DNA from: an uncultured Collinsella sp.
GTDB lineage: Bacteria; Actinomycetota; Coriobacteriia; Coriobacteriales; Coriobacteriaceae
Assembly: GCA_902494605.1 (NCBI GenBank)
Contig: CABUUG010000066.1
Location: 1 to 9,563, forward strand
DNA length: 9,563 nucleotides
Direction of reading: 5' to 3'
Each line of letters begins with the position of its first letter. The stretch's first letter is position 1. Both the position numbers and the translations under genes were made by a program. Of the stretch, positions 1 to 5,461 are shown piece by piece. The notes beneath the pieces are model-generated. The model had not been told where the DNA came from. It did no database searches and worked only from the letters and a program-made list of their open reading frames with translations.

Positions 1-1521
1 ACCGGGCACGTCCTCCAGATCATCGACCGAGTCACTCGGCTCCACGAGCGGGCAAATCACGTAGGCCTGCTGACCCTTCTCGTGCGCCTCGCGGATGGCA
101 CCATAGGCCAGGTCGCGGCTCGACTCGGTGAGGACGCGCGTCGTCACGCCGGCACCCGGGACGGGACGATGGCGGATGATACTCGTGTCCAGGTCGCCGT
201 AGCACGAGCGCGCCAGCGTGCGCGGGATGGGCGTCGCCGTCATGACGAGCAGGTCCGCGCCGGGGCCCTTCGCGCGCAAGGCGTTGCGCTGACCCACGCC
301 AAAGCGATGTTGTTCGTCGATAACCACGAGCGACAAGTGCTTAAAATTCACGTCTTCGGAAAGCACGGCATGCGTACCAAAGAGCACGTCAAGCTTGCCC
401 GATTCCAGCTGCTTATGGATGCGCTCGCGCTCCGCCGCCGGCGTGGCGCCCGTCAGGAGCGCCCAGGACATGCCAGCCTGAGAGAGCAAGGGGCCGGTCT
501 TATCGGCATACTGACGAGCCAGCACGCCCGTAGGCGCCATGACGCAGCCCTGGGTGCCGCTATCGACGGCCACGGCCAACGCACAAGCGGCAACGGCCGT
601 CTTGCCGGTACCGACGTCACCCAGCAGCAGACGGTTCATGACGCGCGTATCATCGCACATATCATGCAAAATATCCTGGAATGCGGCCTCCTGCTCGTCG
701 CTCAGCGAAAACGGCAGGGCTTGCTTGAGAGCAGCAAGGTGCTCGCCCGCGGTGTGGGCGTAGGGAACCACCTCGACCAAGCCGCCGTCATTGCGCAGAC
801 GCAGTGCGAGCTGCAGGTACAGGCACTCCTCATAGGCCAAACGGCGGCGCGCAATGTCGCGCTCGGCCATACTCGAGGGAAAGTGGATTGAACGAAGCGC
901 ACGGGCATTGCTCATGAGCTTGCGCTTGGTGCGCAGCGGAGCCGGGATGGGATCAAAGGGATTGCCAACGAGCTCAAGAGCACCGCTCACGATGCGACGC
1001 ATCCATGCCTGGCTTACGCCGTCACTTACGTAGTGGACCGGCAAAATGGTACCCGCGGCACGACCATCCTCAAGCTTTTCAAAATGCGGCGAGGCCATCT
1101 GCTTAAAGCCGTAGGCAAACTCGACCTTACCCATCACGGCCAGACGGTCACCCCGCTTAAGCTGCTGGGCAATCCAGGGCTGGCGGAAAAAGGCGACCTG
1201 CAGTACGCCCGTATCATCCACGAGCGATACCTCGGTCACCTGCATGCGCGGACGAGGCTGCTTTTGAACAATGCGATCGACCGTGGCAATGATGGTGCAC
1301 ACGGTACCGATGGGCGCCATCTCGATGGACCAAGAGCGGGTGAAGTCCAGATATCGATGCGGGATATGGAGAAGGAGGTCCCCCACCGTCCGAATTCCCA
1401 GACGGCGAAGGGCCTCCTCACGTTTACCCGAAACATATTTGAGTCGCGCGATATCCTCGCCGAGCGCATTGCTCTGGGCAAAGCGCTCCGAGACGCGCGG
1501 CACGGAGCATAGCTCGGACAT
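1..1521 (-). CDS. recG: ATP-dependent DNA helicase RecG (3' end outside window)
   Basis: RecG is a superfamily 2 DNA translocase that binds branched DNA, regresses stalled replication forks and processes Holliday junctions and R-loops. The window holds the first 507 residues; the family is usually near 690, so most of the second helicase lobe lies past the left edge. Visible parts are an N-terminal helical/wedge OB region (about residues 20-160, with the typical LLLHIPHRYLD segment), Walker A GDVGTGKT at 301-308 (K307), the DEQH box at 402-405 followed by RFG, and motif III TAT at 428-430 followed by PIPRTLA. The Walker A has Thr where many RecG proteins have Ser. I chose ATG at 1521, 10 nt after the fakA stop; the only nearby Shine-Dalgarno candidate is a weak AGTAGG overlapping that stop, so translation probably depends on coupling to fakA. 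The frame is open throughout. Identity is very secure. Confidence 0.97.
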   Translation of the reverse strand, partial: MSELCSVPRVSERFAQSNALGEDIARLKYVSGKREEALRRLGIRTVGDLLLHIPHRYLDFTRSWSIEMAPIGTVCTIIATVDRIVQKQPRPRMQVTEVSLVDDTGVLQVAFFRQPWIAQQLKRGDRLAVMGKVEFAYGFKQMASPHFEKLEDGRAAGTILPVHYVSDGVSQAWMRRIVSGALELVGNPFDPIPAPLRTKRKLMSNARALRSIHFPSSMAERDIARRRLAYEECLYLQLALRLRNDGGLVEVVPYAHTAGEHLAALKQALPFSLSDEQEAAFQDILHDMCDDTRVMNRLLLGDVGTGKTAVAACALAVAVDSGTQGCVMAPTGVLARQYADKTGPLLSQAGMSWALLTGATPAAERERIHKQLESGKLDVLFGTHAVLSEDVNFKHLSLVVIDEQHRFGVGQRNALRAKGPGADLLVMTATPIPRTLARSCYGDLDTSIIRHRPVPGAGVTTRVLTESSRDLAYGAIREAHEKGQQAYVICPLVEPSDSVDDLEDVPG

Positions 1522-1531
1522 GTTCAGATGC

Positions 1532-3193
1532 CTACTCGATCGAGAAAATCACGGGATAAAGCGGCTGCTCGCCACGATGGGCGTCGACCTCCAGGTCGGG
1601 CTGAGCTTCCTCGATGGCGTCGACGATCTCCTGAAACGCCTCGTCGGACAGCTCCTCGCCGGCCAGAATCGTCAGCGCGTCGCCCTCCTCTTCCTCCTGC
1701 ATGCGGTTGATGCAGTCGAGGGTAACCTGCTTCACATCGGAGCCGACCACGTCGATGGAACCGGCGATGATACCCATGACGTCACCGGAGTGAATCGGAG
1801 AGCCGTCCGAGGCGCTGGAGTCGCGCACGGCGCGGGTGACCTCGCCATCGCGGACCTCGCTGATGGCGTCGACCATAGCGGCGACGGCGTCCTCGAGCTC
1901 GGAATCGGGCAGGACGGCGAACAGCGCGGAGAACGCCTGGGGAACGGTCTTAGTGGGAACGACGGCGACCTTCTTATCGGTGCAGGCAGAGGCAGCGGCC
2001 TCGGCAGCCATGCGGATGTTGCCGTTGTTGGGCAGGATGATGACCGAGGTCGCGTTGACCTGGTCGACGGCGCCCAGCAGATCGGCGGTCGAGGGGTTCA
2101 TGGTCTGGCCACCCGAGACGATCACGTCAACGCCGAGGGACTTGAGGATGTCGGCCTCGCCCGAACCGGCGGCAACGGCGACAAAGCCCAGCGCCTTGGC
2201 GGGCTCGGCAGCCTTCTCCTGGTCCTCATGAATCTTGGCGGTACGATTGTGGGCCTCCATCTCCATGTTGTGGATAAAGACCTCGTAGATCTGACCAAGC
2301 TGCAGCATGTGCTCGAGCACCAGGTTGGGGGTGTTGGAGTGCACGTGAATCTTGTAATCGGGGTAAGCGCCAACGAGCAGCTCGCAGTCGCCCATGGAGC
2401 CCAGGAACTTAAGGCACTCGTCCTCGTCAAACGGGGCGTCTGCCTTAAACAGGAACTCATTGCAGTAACGGAACTCCGAGCCCTCCCAGTCGTCATTGGC
2501 CTCGATCTCAACACGGCCAAGAGCGGCATCGCGGGCAGAGCCTGCGGAATCAAACGTAGCGGAGAAATCCTCGACAACGGTGCTGCGGCCAAGAGCGGCA
2601 GCCACAAAGTTCTCGAGGAAAATGGCAAATCCAAAGGCGCCGGAGTCGACCACGCCGTTCTCCTTCAGAACGGGCAGCAGGTCGGGCGTGCGGGCGACGG
2701 ACTGGTACGCCTCGACGACGATGGCATCGAGCGCATCCTCGGCCGAGAACTTCTTCTTCTCGCACTCATCGGCCTTGGTCGAGACATCACGCAGGACCGT
2801 GAGGATCGTGCCTTCGATGGGCTTGCGGACAGCCTGGAAGGCGACCTTAACGGCGCGACGGAAAGCGAAGGCGATATTGGCGGACGTAATGGACTCGTCG
2901 GCAGAGACAAGGCCCTCGGCCACACCGCGCAGAATCTGCGACGTAATAACGCCGGAGTTACCGCGGGCACCCATGAGGGAGCCGTGGGTGATGGCGCCGG
3001 CGATGGCTTCCATGTCGGCGTCGGCAGGAAGAGCAGAAAGCTCCTTGGTCACCGAGGCGAGCGTGAGCGACATGTTGGTGCCGGTATCGCCATCGGGTAC
3101 GGGGAAGACGTTGAGCTTGTTGATCTCCTCGGCCTTGTCGGAAACGGCAGCCGCAGCGATCGGAAAACAGGTGCGAATGGTCTTTGCAATCAT
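1532..3193 (-). CDS. fakA: Fatty acid kinase subunit FakA (DAK2/DhaL-domain, YloV family)
   Basis: FakA is the ATP-binding subunit of the two-part fatty acid kinase. Together with a fatty-acid-binding FakB (DegV-family) partner it phosphorylates free fatty acids to acyl-phosphates, which feed phospholipid synthesis. The 553-residue length matches the family. The N-terminal DhaL domain (about 1-200) carries NVFPVPDGDTGTNM at 28-41, whose Asp34/Asp36 belong to the Mg-ATP-binding acidic cluster, and the glycine-rich GARGNSGVITSQILRG at 75-90. The middle domain has the YCNEF and KIHVHSNTP elements that supply the Cys and two His of the FakA metal site. The C-terminal part has the conserved SGGQTMNPST and LPNNGNI segments. 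The ATG at 3193 lies 27 nt after the yloU-like gene and 28 residues before NVFPVPDG; an in-frame stop just upstream leaves no longer ATG start. GGAG sits rather far (12 nt) from the ATG. No fakB is visible in the window. Confidence 0.95.
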   Translation of the reverse strand: MIAKTIRTCFPIAAAAVSDKAEEINKLNVFPVPDGDTGTNMSLTLASVTKELSALPADADMEAIAGAITHGSLMGARGNSGVITSQILRGVAEGLVSADESITSANIAFAFRRAVKVAFQAVRKPIEGTILTVLRDVSTKADECEKKKFSAEDALDAIVVEAYQSVARTPDLLPVLKENGVVDSGAFGFAIFLENFVAAALGRSTVVEDFSATFDSAGSARDAALGRVEIEANDDWEGSEFRYCNEFLFKADAPFDEDECLKFLGSMGDCELLVGAYPDYKIHVHSNTPNLVLEHMLQLGQIYEVFIHNMEMEAHNRTAKIHEDQEKAAEPAKALGFVAVAAGSGEADILKSLGVDVIVSGGQTMNPSTADLLGAVDQVNATSVIILPNNGNIRMAAEAAASACTDKKVAVVPTKTVPQAFSALFAVLPDSELEDAVAAMVDAISEVRDGEVTRAVRDSSASDGSPIHSGDVMGIIAGSIDVVGSDVKQVTLDCINRMQEEEEGDALTILAGEELSDEAFQEIVDAIEEAQPDLEVDAHRGEQPLYPVIFSIE

Positions 3194-3200
3194 GGGTGTT

Positions 3201-3224
3201 AGAATCTCCGTTTTCGGATGCTAG
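3201..3224 (-). promoter_or_regulatory. fakA ribosome-binding leader, near-copy of the yloU leader
   Basis: The segment reads, on the minus strand, CTAGCATCCGAAAACG followed by GGAGATTCT. The GGAG is a plausible Shine-Dalgarno sequence, although the 12-nt spacing to the fakA ATG is longer than ideal. It aligns by eye with 3579-3601 at about 20 of 24 positions with one gap, including a perfect 9-nt GGAGATTCT core. It begins within the stop codon of the upstream gene. Confidence 0.5.
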
Positions 3225-3577
3225 TTCAGACGGCTCTTGAGCGCGTCGATGTGAATGCCGATCTTAAGGCCGGCGGGATCGATCTGGGCGATCTCCTGCA
3301 AGGTAAAGGCAACGGAGCTCGAAAGATTGTGGCAGACGGACTTCATGTTGACGCCGTTCTCGAGCACGACGTGAAGGTCGACCGTGAGGCCGTTCTCATC
3401 GGCGGAGACAAGCACGCCCTTGCGGAGGCGCTGACCGGCAAGCAGGCGCACGCTCTCGGCGCCCTGGAGCTGCTCGGCCATACCGACGACGCCGTAGCAC
3501 GTCATCGCGGCATAACCGGCAATATCGGCAATAACGTCATTCGAGACGCTCAAGCTGCCGTTAATGGTCTCAGACAC
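3221..3577 (-). CDS. Asp23/Gls24-family envelope stress protein (YloU-like)
   Basis: This small protein of 118 residues belongs to the Asp23/Gls24 (DUF322) family, whose members associate with the cell envelope or are induced by alkaline or general stress; YloU of Bacillus is the counterpart encoded next to yloV/fakA. No catalytic role is established for the family. Typical features are the opening GSLSVSNDVIADIAGYAA, the central GVVGMAEQ, a beta-rich core around GLTVDLHVVLENGVNM, and the ending IDPAGLKIGIHIDAL. There is no signal peptide or membrane helix. I chose GTG at 3577 because AAGGAG sits 6 nt upstream; the reading frame extends to an ATG at 3649, but those 24 residues (rich in Cys, His and Pro) look unlike the family and have no good ribosome site. 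It is followed after 27 nt by fakA in the same reading frame, which implies a shared transcript. Confidence 0.92.
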   Translation of the reverse strand: MSETINGSLSVSNDVIADIAGYAAMTCYGVVGMAEQLQGAESVRLLAGQRLRKGVLVSADENGLTVDLHVVLENGVNMKSVCHNLSSSVAFTLQEIAQIDPAGLKIGIHIDALKSRLN

Positions 3578-3578
3578 A

Positions 3579-3601
3579 AGAATCTCCTTTTCTGGTGCTC
3601 G
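3579..3601 (-). promoter_or_regulatory. yloU-like gene ribosome-binding site that decides the GTG start
   Basis: On the minus strand AGAAAAGGAGATTCTT precedes the GTG at 3577. The AAGGAG core is a strong Shine-Dalgarno match with 6-nt spacing, which supports the GTG over the longer ATG-initiated frame from 3649. The surrounding 23 nt resemble the fakA leader at 3201-3224. Confidence 0.8.
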
Positions 3602-3633
3602 CGGCACCATGTCGTGGGAGCAATCATTGCAAT

Positions 3634-3639
3634 ATTCTA
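3634..3639 (-). promoter_or_regulatory. Possible -10 element for the yloU-fakA-recG operon
   Basis: TAGAAT on the minus strand differs from the TATAAT consensus at one position and lies about 57 nt before the GTG of the yloU-like gene. No convincing -35 hexamer is present at 16-18 nt spacing, so this is only a candidate. A second weak -10-like TGTAAT lies further upstream near 3676-3681. A promoter is expected here because an intrinsic terminator separates this operon from the tRNA gene. Confidence 0.3.
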
Positions 3640-3688
3640 CAACGACCACGCCATGTTAGGGCGGCGGGGTTCACGATTACATCCTCGA

Positions 3689-3717
3689 CACGAAATGTTG
3701 ATACGGTAACGTTCGTG
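3689..3717. repeat. Imperfect inverted repeat upstream of the yloU-like gene
   Basis: The plus strand reads CACGAAATGTT, an 8-nt spacer GATACGGT, then AACGTTCGTG. The arms are complementary over about 10 positions with one bulge or mismatch; the outer CACGAA/TTCGTG pair is perfect. It lies between the tRNA terminator and the candidate promoter of the yloU-fakA-recG operon, with no T-tract after it, so it looks more like a protein-binding site than a terminator. It may also be chance. Confidence 0.35.
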
Positions 3718-3735
3718 ACAGCCGCTCGCGGCATG

Positions 3736-3766
3736 AAAAAACCCGCCGCATAAGCGACGGGTTTTA
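3736..3766 (-). terminator. Intrinsic terminator of the tRNA-Asn gene
   Basis: Read on the minus strand, AAAACCCGTCGC, loop TTAT, then GCGGCGGGTTTT form a 12-bp stem with one G-U pair, followed directly by a run of T (six in total after GGG). It begins 6 nt downstream of the tRNA CCA end, which makes it the terminator of that gene. The plus strand also has a short T-run, so weak bidirectional action is possible. Confidence 0.92.
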
Positions 3767-3771
3767 CAACC

Positions 3772-3846
3772 TGGCTCCCCGGGTAGGACTCGAACCTACA
3801 ACAGCGCGGTTAACAGCCGCGTGCTCTACCATTGAGCTACCGAGGA
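3772..3846 (-). tRNA. tRNA-Asn, anticodon GTT
   Basis: A complete 75-nt cloverleaf can be folded. The acceptor stem is TCCTCGG with CCGGGGA (one U-G pair), the D stem GCTC/GAGC, and the anticodon stem CGCGG/CCGCG around loop CTGTTAA with anticodon GTT at 3812-3814. The T arm is GTAGG-TTCGAGT-CCTAC, the discriminator is G and the CCA end is encoded. The gene stands alone between two protein-coding operons, with its own promoter (3877-3904) and terminator (3736-3766). tRNA genes are common attachment sites, but I see no integrated element or duplicated 3' end on either side. Confidence 0.98.
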
Positions 3847-3876
3847 ATAGGTGCGTGCTCTCAAGCAACGAAGTTT

Positions 3877-3904
3877 ATTATACGGACGAATCAGCTCAGG
3901 GCAA
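3877..3904 (-). promoter_or_regulatory. Sigma-70-type promoter for tRNA-Asn
   Basis: On the minus strand a -35 element TTGCCC (3904-3899) is followed by a 16-nt spacer and a perfect -10 TATAAT (3882-3877). Transcription would begin near 3870, about 25 nt before the mature tRNA 5' end. The position and the consensus -10 make this the best promoter in the window. Confidence 0.85.
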
Positions 3905-3930
3905 GAACTTTTTTGAGAATTTTTCCGACC

Positions 3931-3959
3931 TAGTCAATTAGGAACGTCCCCAACGACTA
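3931..3959 (-). repeat. REP-like imperfect palindrome between rpoD and tRNA-Asn
   Basis: The minus strand reads TAGTCGTTGGGG, loop ACGT, then TCCTAATTGACTA. This folds as a 12-bp stem with three G-U pairs and one bulged T. The wobble pairs exist only in minus-strand RNA, the transcribed direction. No T-tract follows, so it does not look like a terminator. The form (short palindrome with a G-rich arm, extragenic, after a stop codon) resembles REP elements, but only one copy lies in the window, so repetition is unproven. Confidence 0.35.
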
Positions 3960-3963
3960 CATG

Positions 3964-3998
3964 AAAGCGCCCCCAAGCGAATGTGCTTGAGGGCGCCT
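3964..3998 (-). terminator. Probable rpoD terminator
   Basis: On the minus strand GCGCCCTCAAGC, a 6-nt loop ACATTC, then GCTTGGGGGCGC form a 12-bp GC-rich stem with one G-U pair. The stem starts 11 nt after the rpoD stop. Only three T follow, so termination may be partial or factor-assisted, but the position at the end of the operon fits. Confidence 0.72.
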
Positions 3999-4007
3999 CT
4001 TGCTTGA

Positions 4008-5351
4008 CTAGCTTTCGATATAGTCCTTGAGCTTGCTGCTGCGGCTCGGGTGGCGGAGCTTGGCCAGGGTCTTGGACTCAATCTGGCGGATGCGTTCGCG
4101 CGTGACGCCAAACTCGCGGCCGACTTCCTCGAGCGTACGGGGATGTCCGTCGACAAGGCCAAAGCGCAGCTCGATAACCTTGCGCTCACGATCGGCAAGC
4201 GAGTCGAGCACCTGGGTGAGCTGCTCCTGCAGCATGGAGAAGCTGGCCGCATCGGGCGGAACGATGGCCTGGGAGTCCTCGATAAAGTCGCCCAGCTGGG
4301 AATCCTCTTCCTCGCCGATGGGGGTCTCGAGCGACACGGGCTCCTGCGAGATCTTCTGGATCTCGCGGACGCGGTCGGCGCTCATGTCCATCTCGGCACC
4401 GATCTCCTCGGGGGTCGGGTCGCGACCAAGGTCCTGAAGAAGCTGGCGCTGCACGCGGACGAGTTTGTTGATGGTCTCGACCATATGCACGGGAATACGG
4501 ATGGTACGAGCCTGGTCGGCGATAGCGCGCGTAATAGCCTGACGGATCCACCACGTGGCGTACGTGGAGAACTTAAAGCCCTTCTGGTAGTCGAACTTCT
4601 CGACGGCGCGGATCAGACCGAGGTTGCCCTCCTGGATCAGGTCCAGGAACAGCATGCCGCGACCAACATAGCGCTTGGCGATGGAGACGACCAGACGCAG
4701 GTTTGCACTGATGAGCGCCTGCTTGGCTTCGAGGCCCACGTTCTCAATGCGCGTAAGACGACGCATCTCGGCACGCGTGAGTTCGAGCTCACCAGCATCG
4801 GCAGCCTCGAGCTTCTCGGTGGCCTCAAGACCGGCCTCAATCTTCATAGCCAGATCGACCTCTTCGGAGGCGGTCAGCAGGTCGACCTTGCCGATCTCCT
4901 TGAGGTACATACGGACCGGATCGCCGGTCAGCATCACCGTGGAGGCATCGATGCCGCGCACGCGCGAACGCGAACGGGACGTCCGCACGGTGTGCTTCTT
5001 CTTGCTCTTGGAAGAACCCATCTCGGCGTCGGCCTGGCGGGCCATCTTGAGCTCGTGATCGTCGAGCGAGCCGGAATCGTGCTCGTCGTCGTCATCGAAA
5101 TCGTCGGTATCGGTATCGTTATCGTCGACGTCCATGGGGGCGTCGTCGTTACCGCTCGCGGAGATAATCTGGATGCCGCTGTTGCGCAGCGCGGAATACA
5201 CCGCGGTGAGCTGCTCGTCAGAAACATCGATATCCTTCAGGGCGACCTGAATCTCGTCCTCGGTTACCGAAGTCCTGTTTGAGCCGTTGCCCATAAGCTT
5301 TGCAACGTAGGATTCCAGCCCAGTACCCGTGCTCTCAGTCTTTTTTGGCAC
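4008..5351 (-). CDS. rpoD: RNA polymerase primary sigma factor (RpoD/SigA, sigma-70)
   Basis: This is the housekeeping sigma factor that directs core RNA polymerase to -35/-10 promoters. With the GTG start it has 447 residues. The N-terminus has a short region 1.1-like helical part (about 28-64), a very acidic stretch (68-100) and a basic Ser/Arg/Lys stretch (114-133). Region 1.2 starts at DPVRMYLKEIG (144-154). Region 2 runs from ANLRLVVSIAKRYVGRGM through FSTYATWWIRQAITRAI (about 216-278). Region 3 is about 290-365, and region 4 (about 380-447) has the helix-turn-helix TLEEVGREFGVTRERIRQIE. The invariant core-binding and -10-melting segments are intact. I chose GTG at 5351 because AAGGGAG lies 5 nt upstream; an in-frame ATG at 5366 would add five residues but overlaps that site and lacks its own. 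dnaG lies 110 nt upstream, as in the classical macromolecular synthesis operon. Confidence 0.97.
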   Translation of the reverse strand: MPKKTESTGTGLESYVAKLMGNGSNRTSVTEDEIQVALKDIDVSDEQLTAVYSALRNSGIQIISASGNDDAPMDVDDNDTDTDDFDDDDEHDSGSLDDHELKMARQADAEMGSSKSKKKHTVRTSRSRSRVRGIDASTVMLTGDPVRMYLKEIGKVDLLTASEEVDLAMKIEAGLEATEKLEAADAGELELTRAEMRRLTRIENVGLEAKQALISANLRLVVSIAKRYVGRGMLFLDLIQEGNLGLIRAVEKFDYQKGFKFSTYATWWIRQAITRAIADQARTIRIPVHMVETINKLVRVQRQLLQDLGRDPTPEEIGAEMDMSADRVREIQKISQEPVSLETPIGEEEDSQLGDFIEDSQAIVPPDAASFSMLQEQLTQVLDSLADRERKVIELRFGLVDGHPRTLEEVGREFGVTRERIRQIESKTLAKLRHPSRSSKLKDYIES

Positions 5352-5356
5352 AGATT

Positions 5357-5363
5357 CTCCCTT
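5357..5363 (-). promoter_or_regulatory. rpoD Shine-Dalgarno sequence (supports GTG start)
   Basis: AAGGGAG on the minus strand is followed by a 5-nt spacer and GTG at 5351. The alternative ATG at 5364-5366 immediately abuts this site on its 5' side and has no comparable purine-rich sequence of its own, so the GTG is favoured. Confidence 0.75.
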
Positions 5364-5383
5364 CATAGTCCACAGGACTCAAT

Positions 5384-5392
5384 ACTTTAGCA
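5384..5392 (-). promoter_or_regulatory. Possible extended -10 promoter in the dnaG-rpoD gap
   Basis: TGCTAAAGT on the minus strand matches an extended -10 (TGn plus TAAAGT) and would start transcription roughly 25 nt before the rpoD GTG. The only -35-like hexamer, TTGGGT, is 20 nt away, which is too far, so support rests on the extended -10 alone. A dedicated rpoD promoter in this 110-nt gap is plausible because other bacteria have internal promoters there. I see no terminator in the gap. Confidence 0.3.
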
Positions 5393-5461
5393 CACACATT
5401 GACGTTTATACCCAAAAAGAAGACTGGATATAGGCGAGAATACGCTGGTTGACCACAACAT

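Noticed and set aside
82..891. Plus-strand open frame (269 codons) opposite recG
   Set aside because: It is antisense to the well-conserved RecG helicase motifs and shows no plausible protein features.
1271..3202. Long plus-strand open frame (643 codons) opposite fakA
   Set aside because: It mirrors the codon structure of a high-GC gene on the other strand, has a low-complexity Gly/Asp/Val/Leu-rich translation with no recognisable family, and lies across the fakA and recG coding sequences, both of which are certain.
3721..3732. Short palindrome GCCGCTCGCGGC near the tRNA terminator
   Set aside because: Only a 4-bp stem with a 4-nt loop; this is expected by chance in GC-rich DNA.
3772..3846. 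tRNA-Asn as an integration site for a mobile element
   Set aside because: Both flanks are housekeeping operons, the terminator and promoter are intact, and I see no integrase gene or repeated tRNA 3' end.
4050..5282. Plus-strand open frame (410 codons) antisense to rpoD
   Set aside because: It is a shadow of the rpoD codons; the translation has no domain pattern and there is no ribosome site or promoter of note.
5401..5415. TTGGGT and TATAAA in the dnaG-rpoD gap as a standard promoter
   Set aside because: TTGGGT is 20 nt from the nearest -10 candidate, and TATAAA has no -35 at suitable spacing, so only the extended -10 at 5384-5392 was kept, at low confidence.
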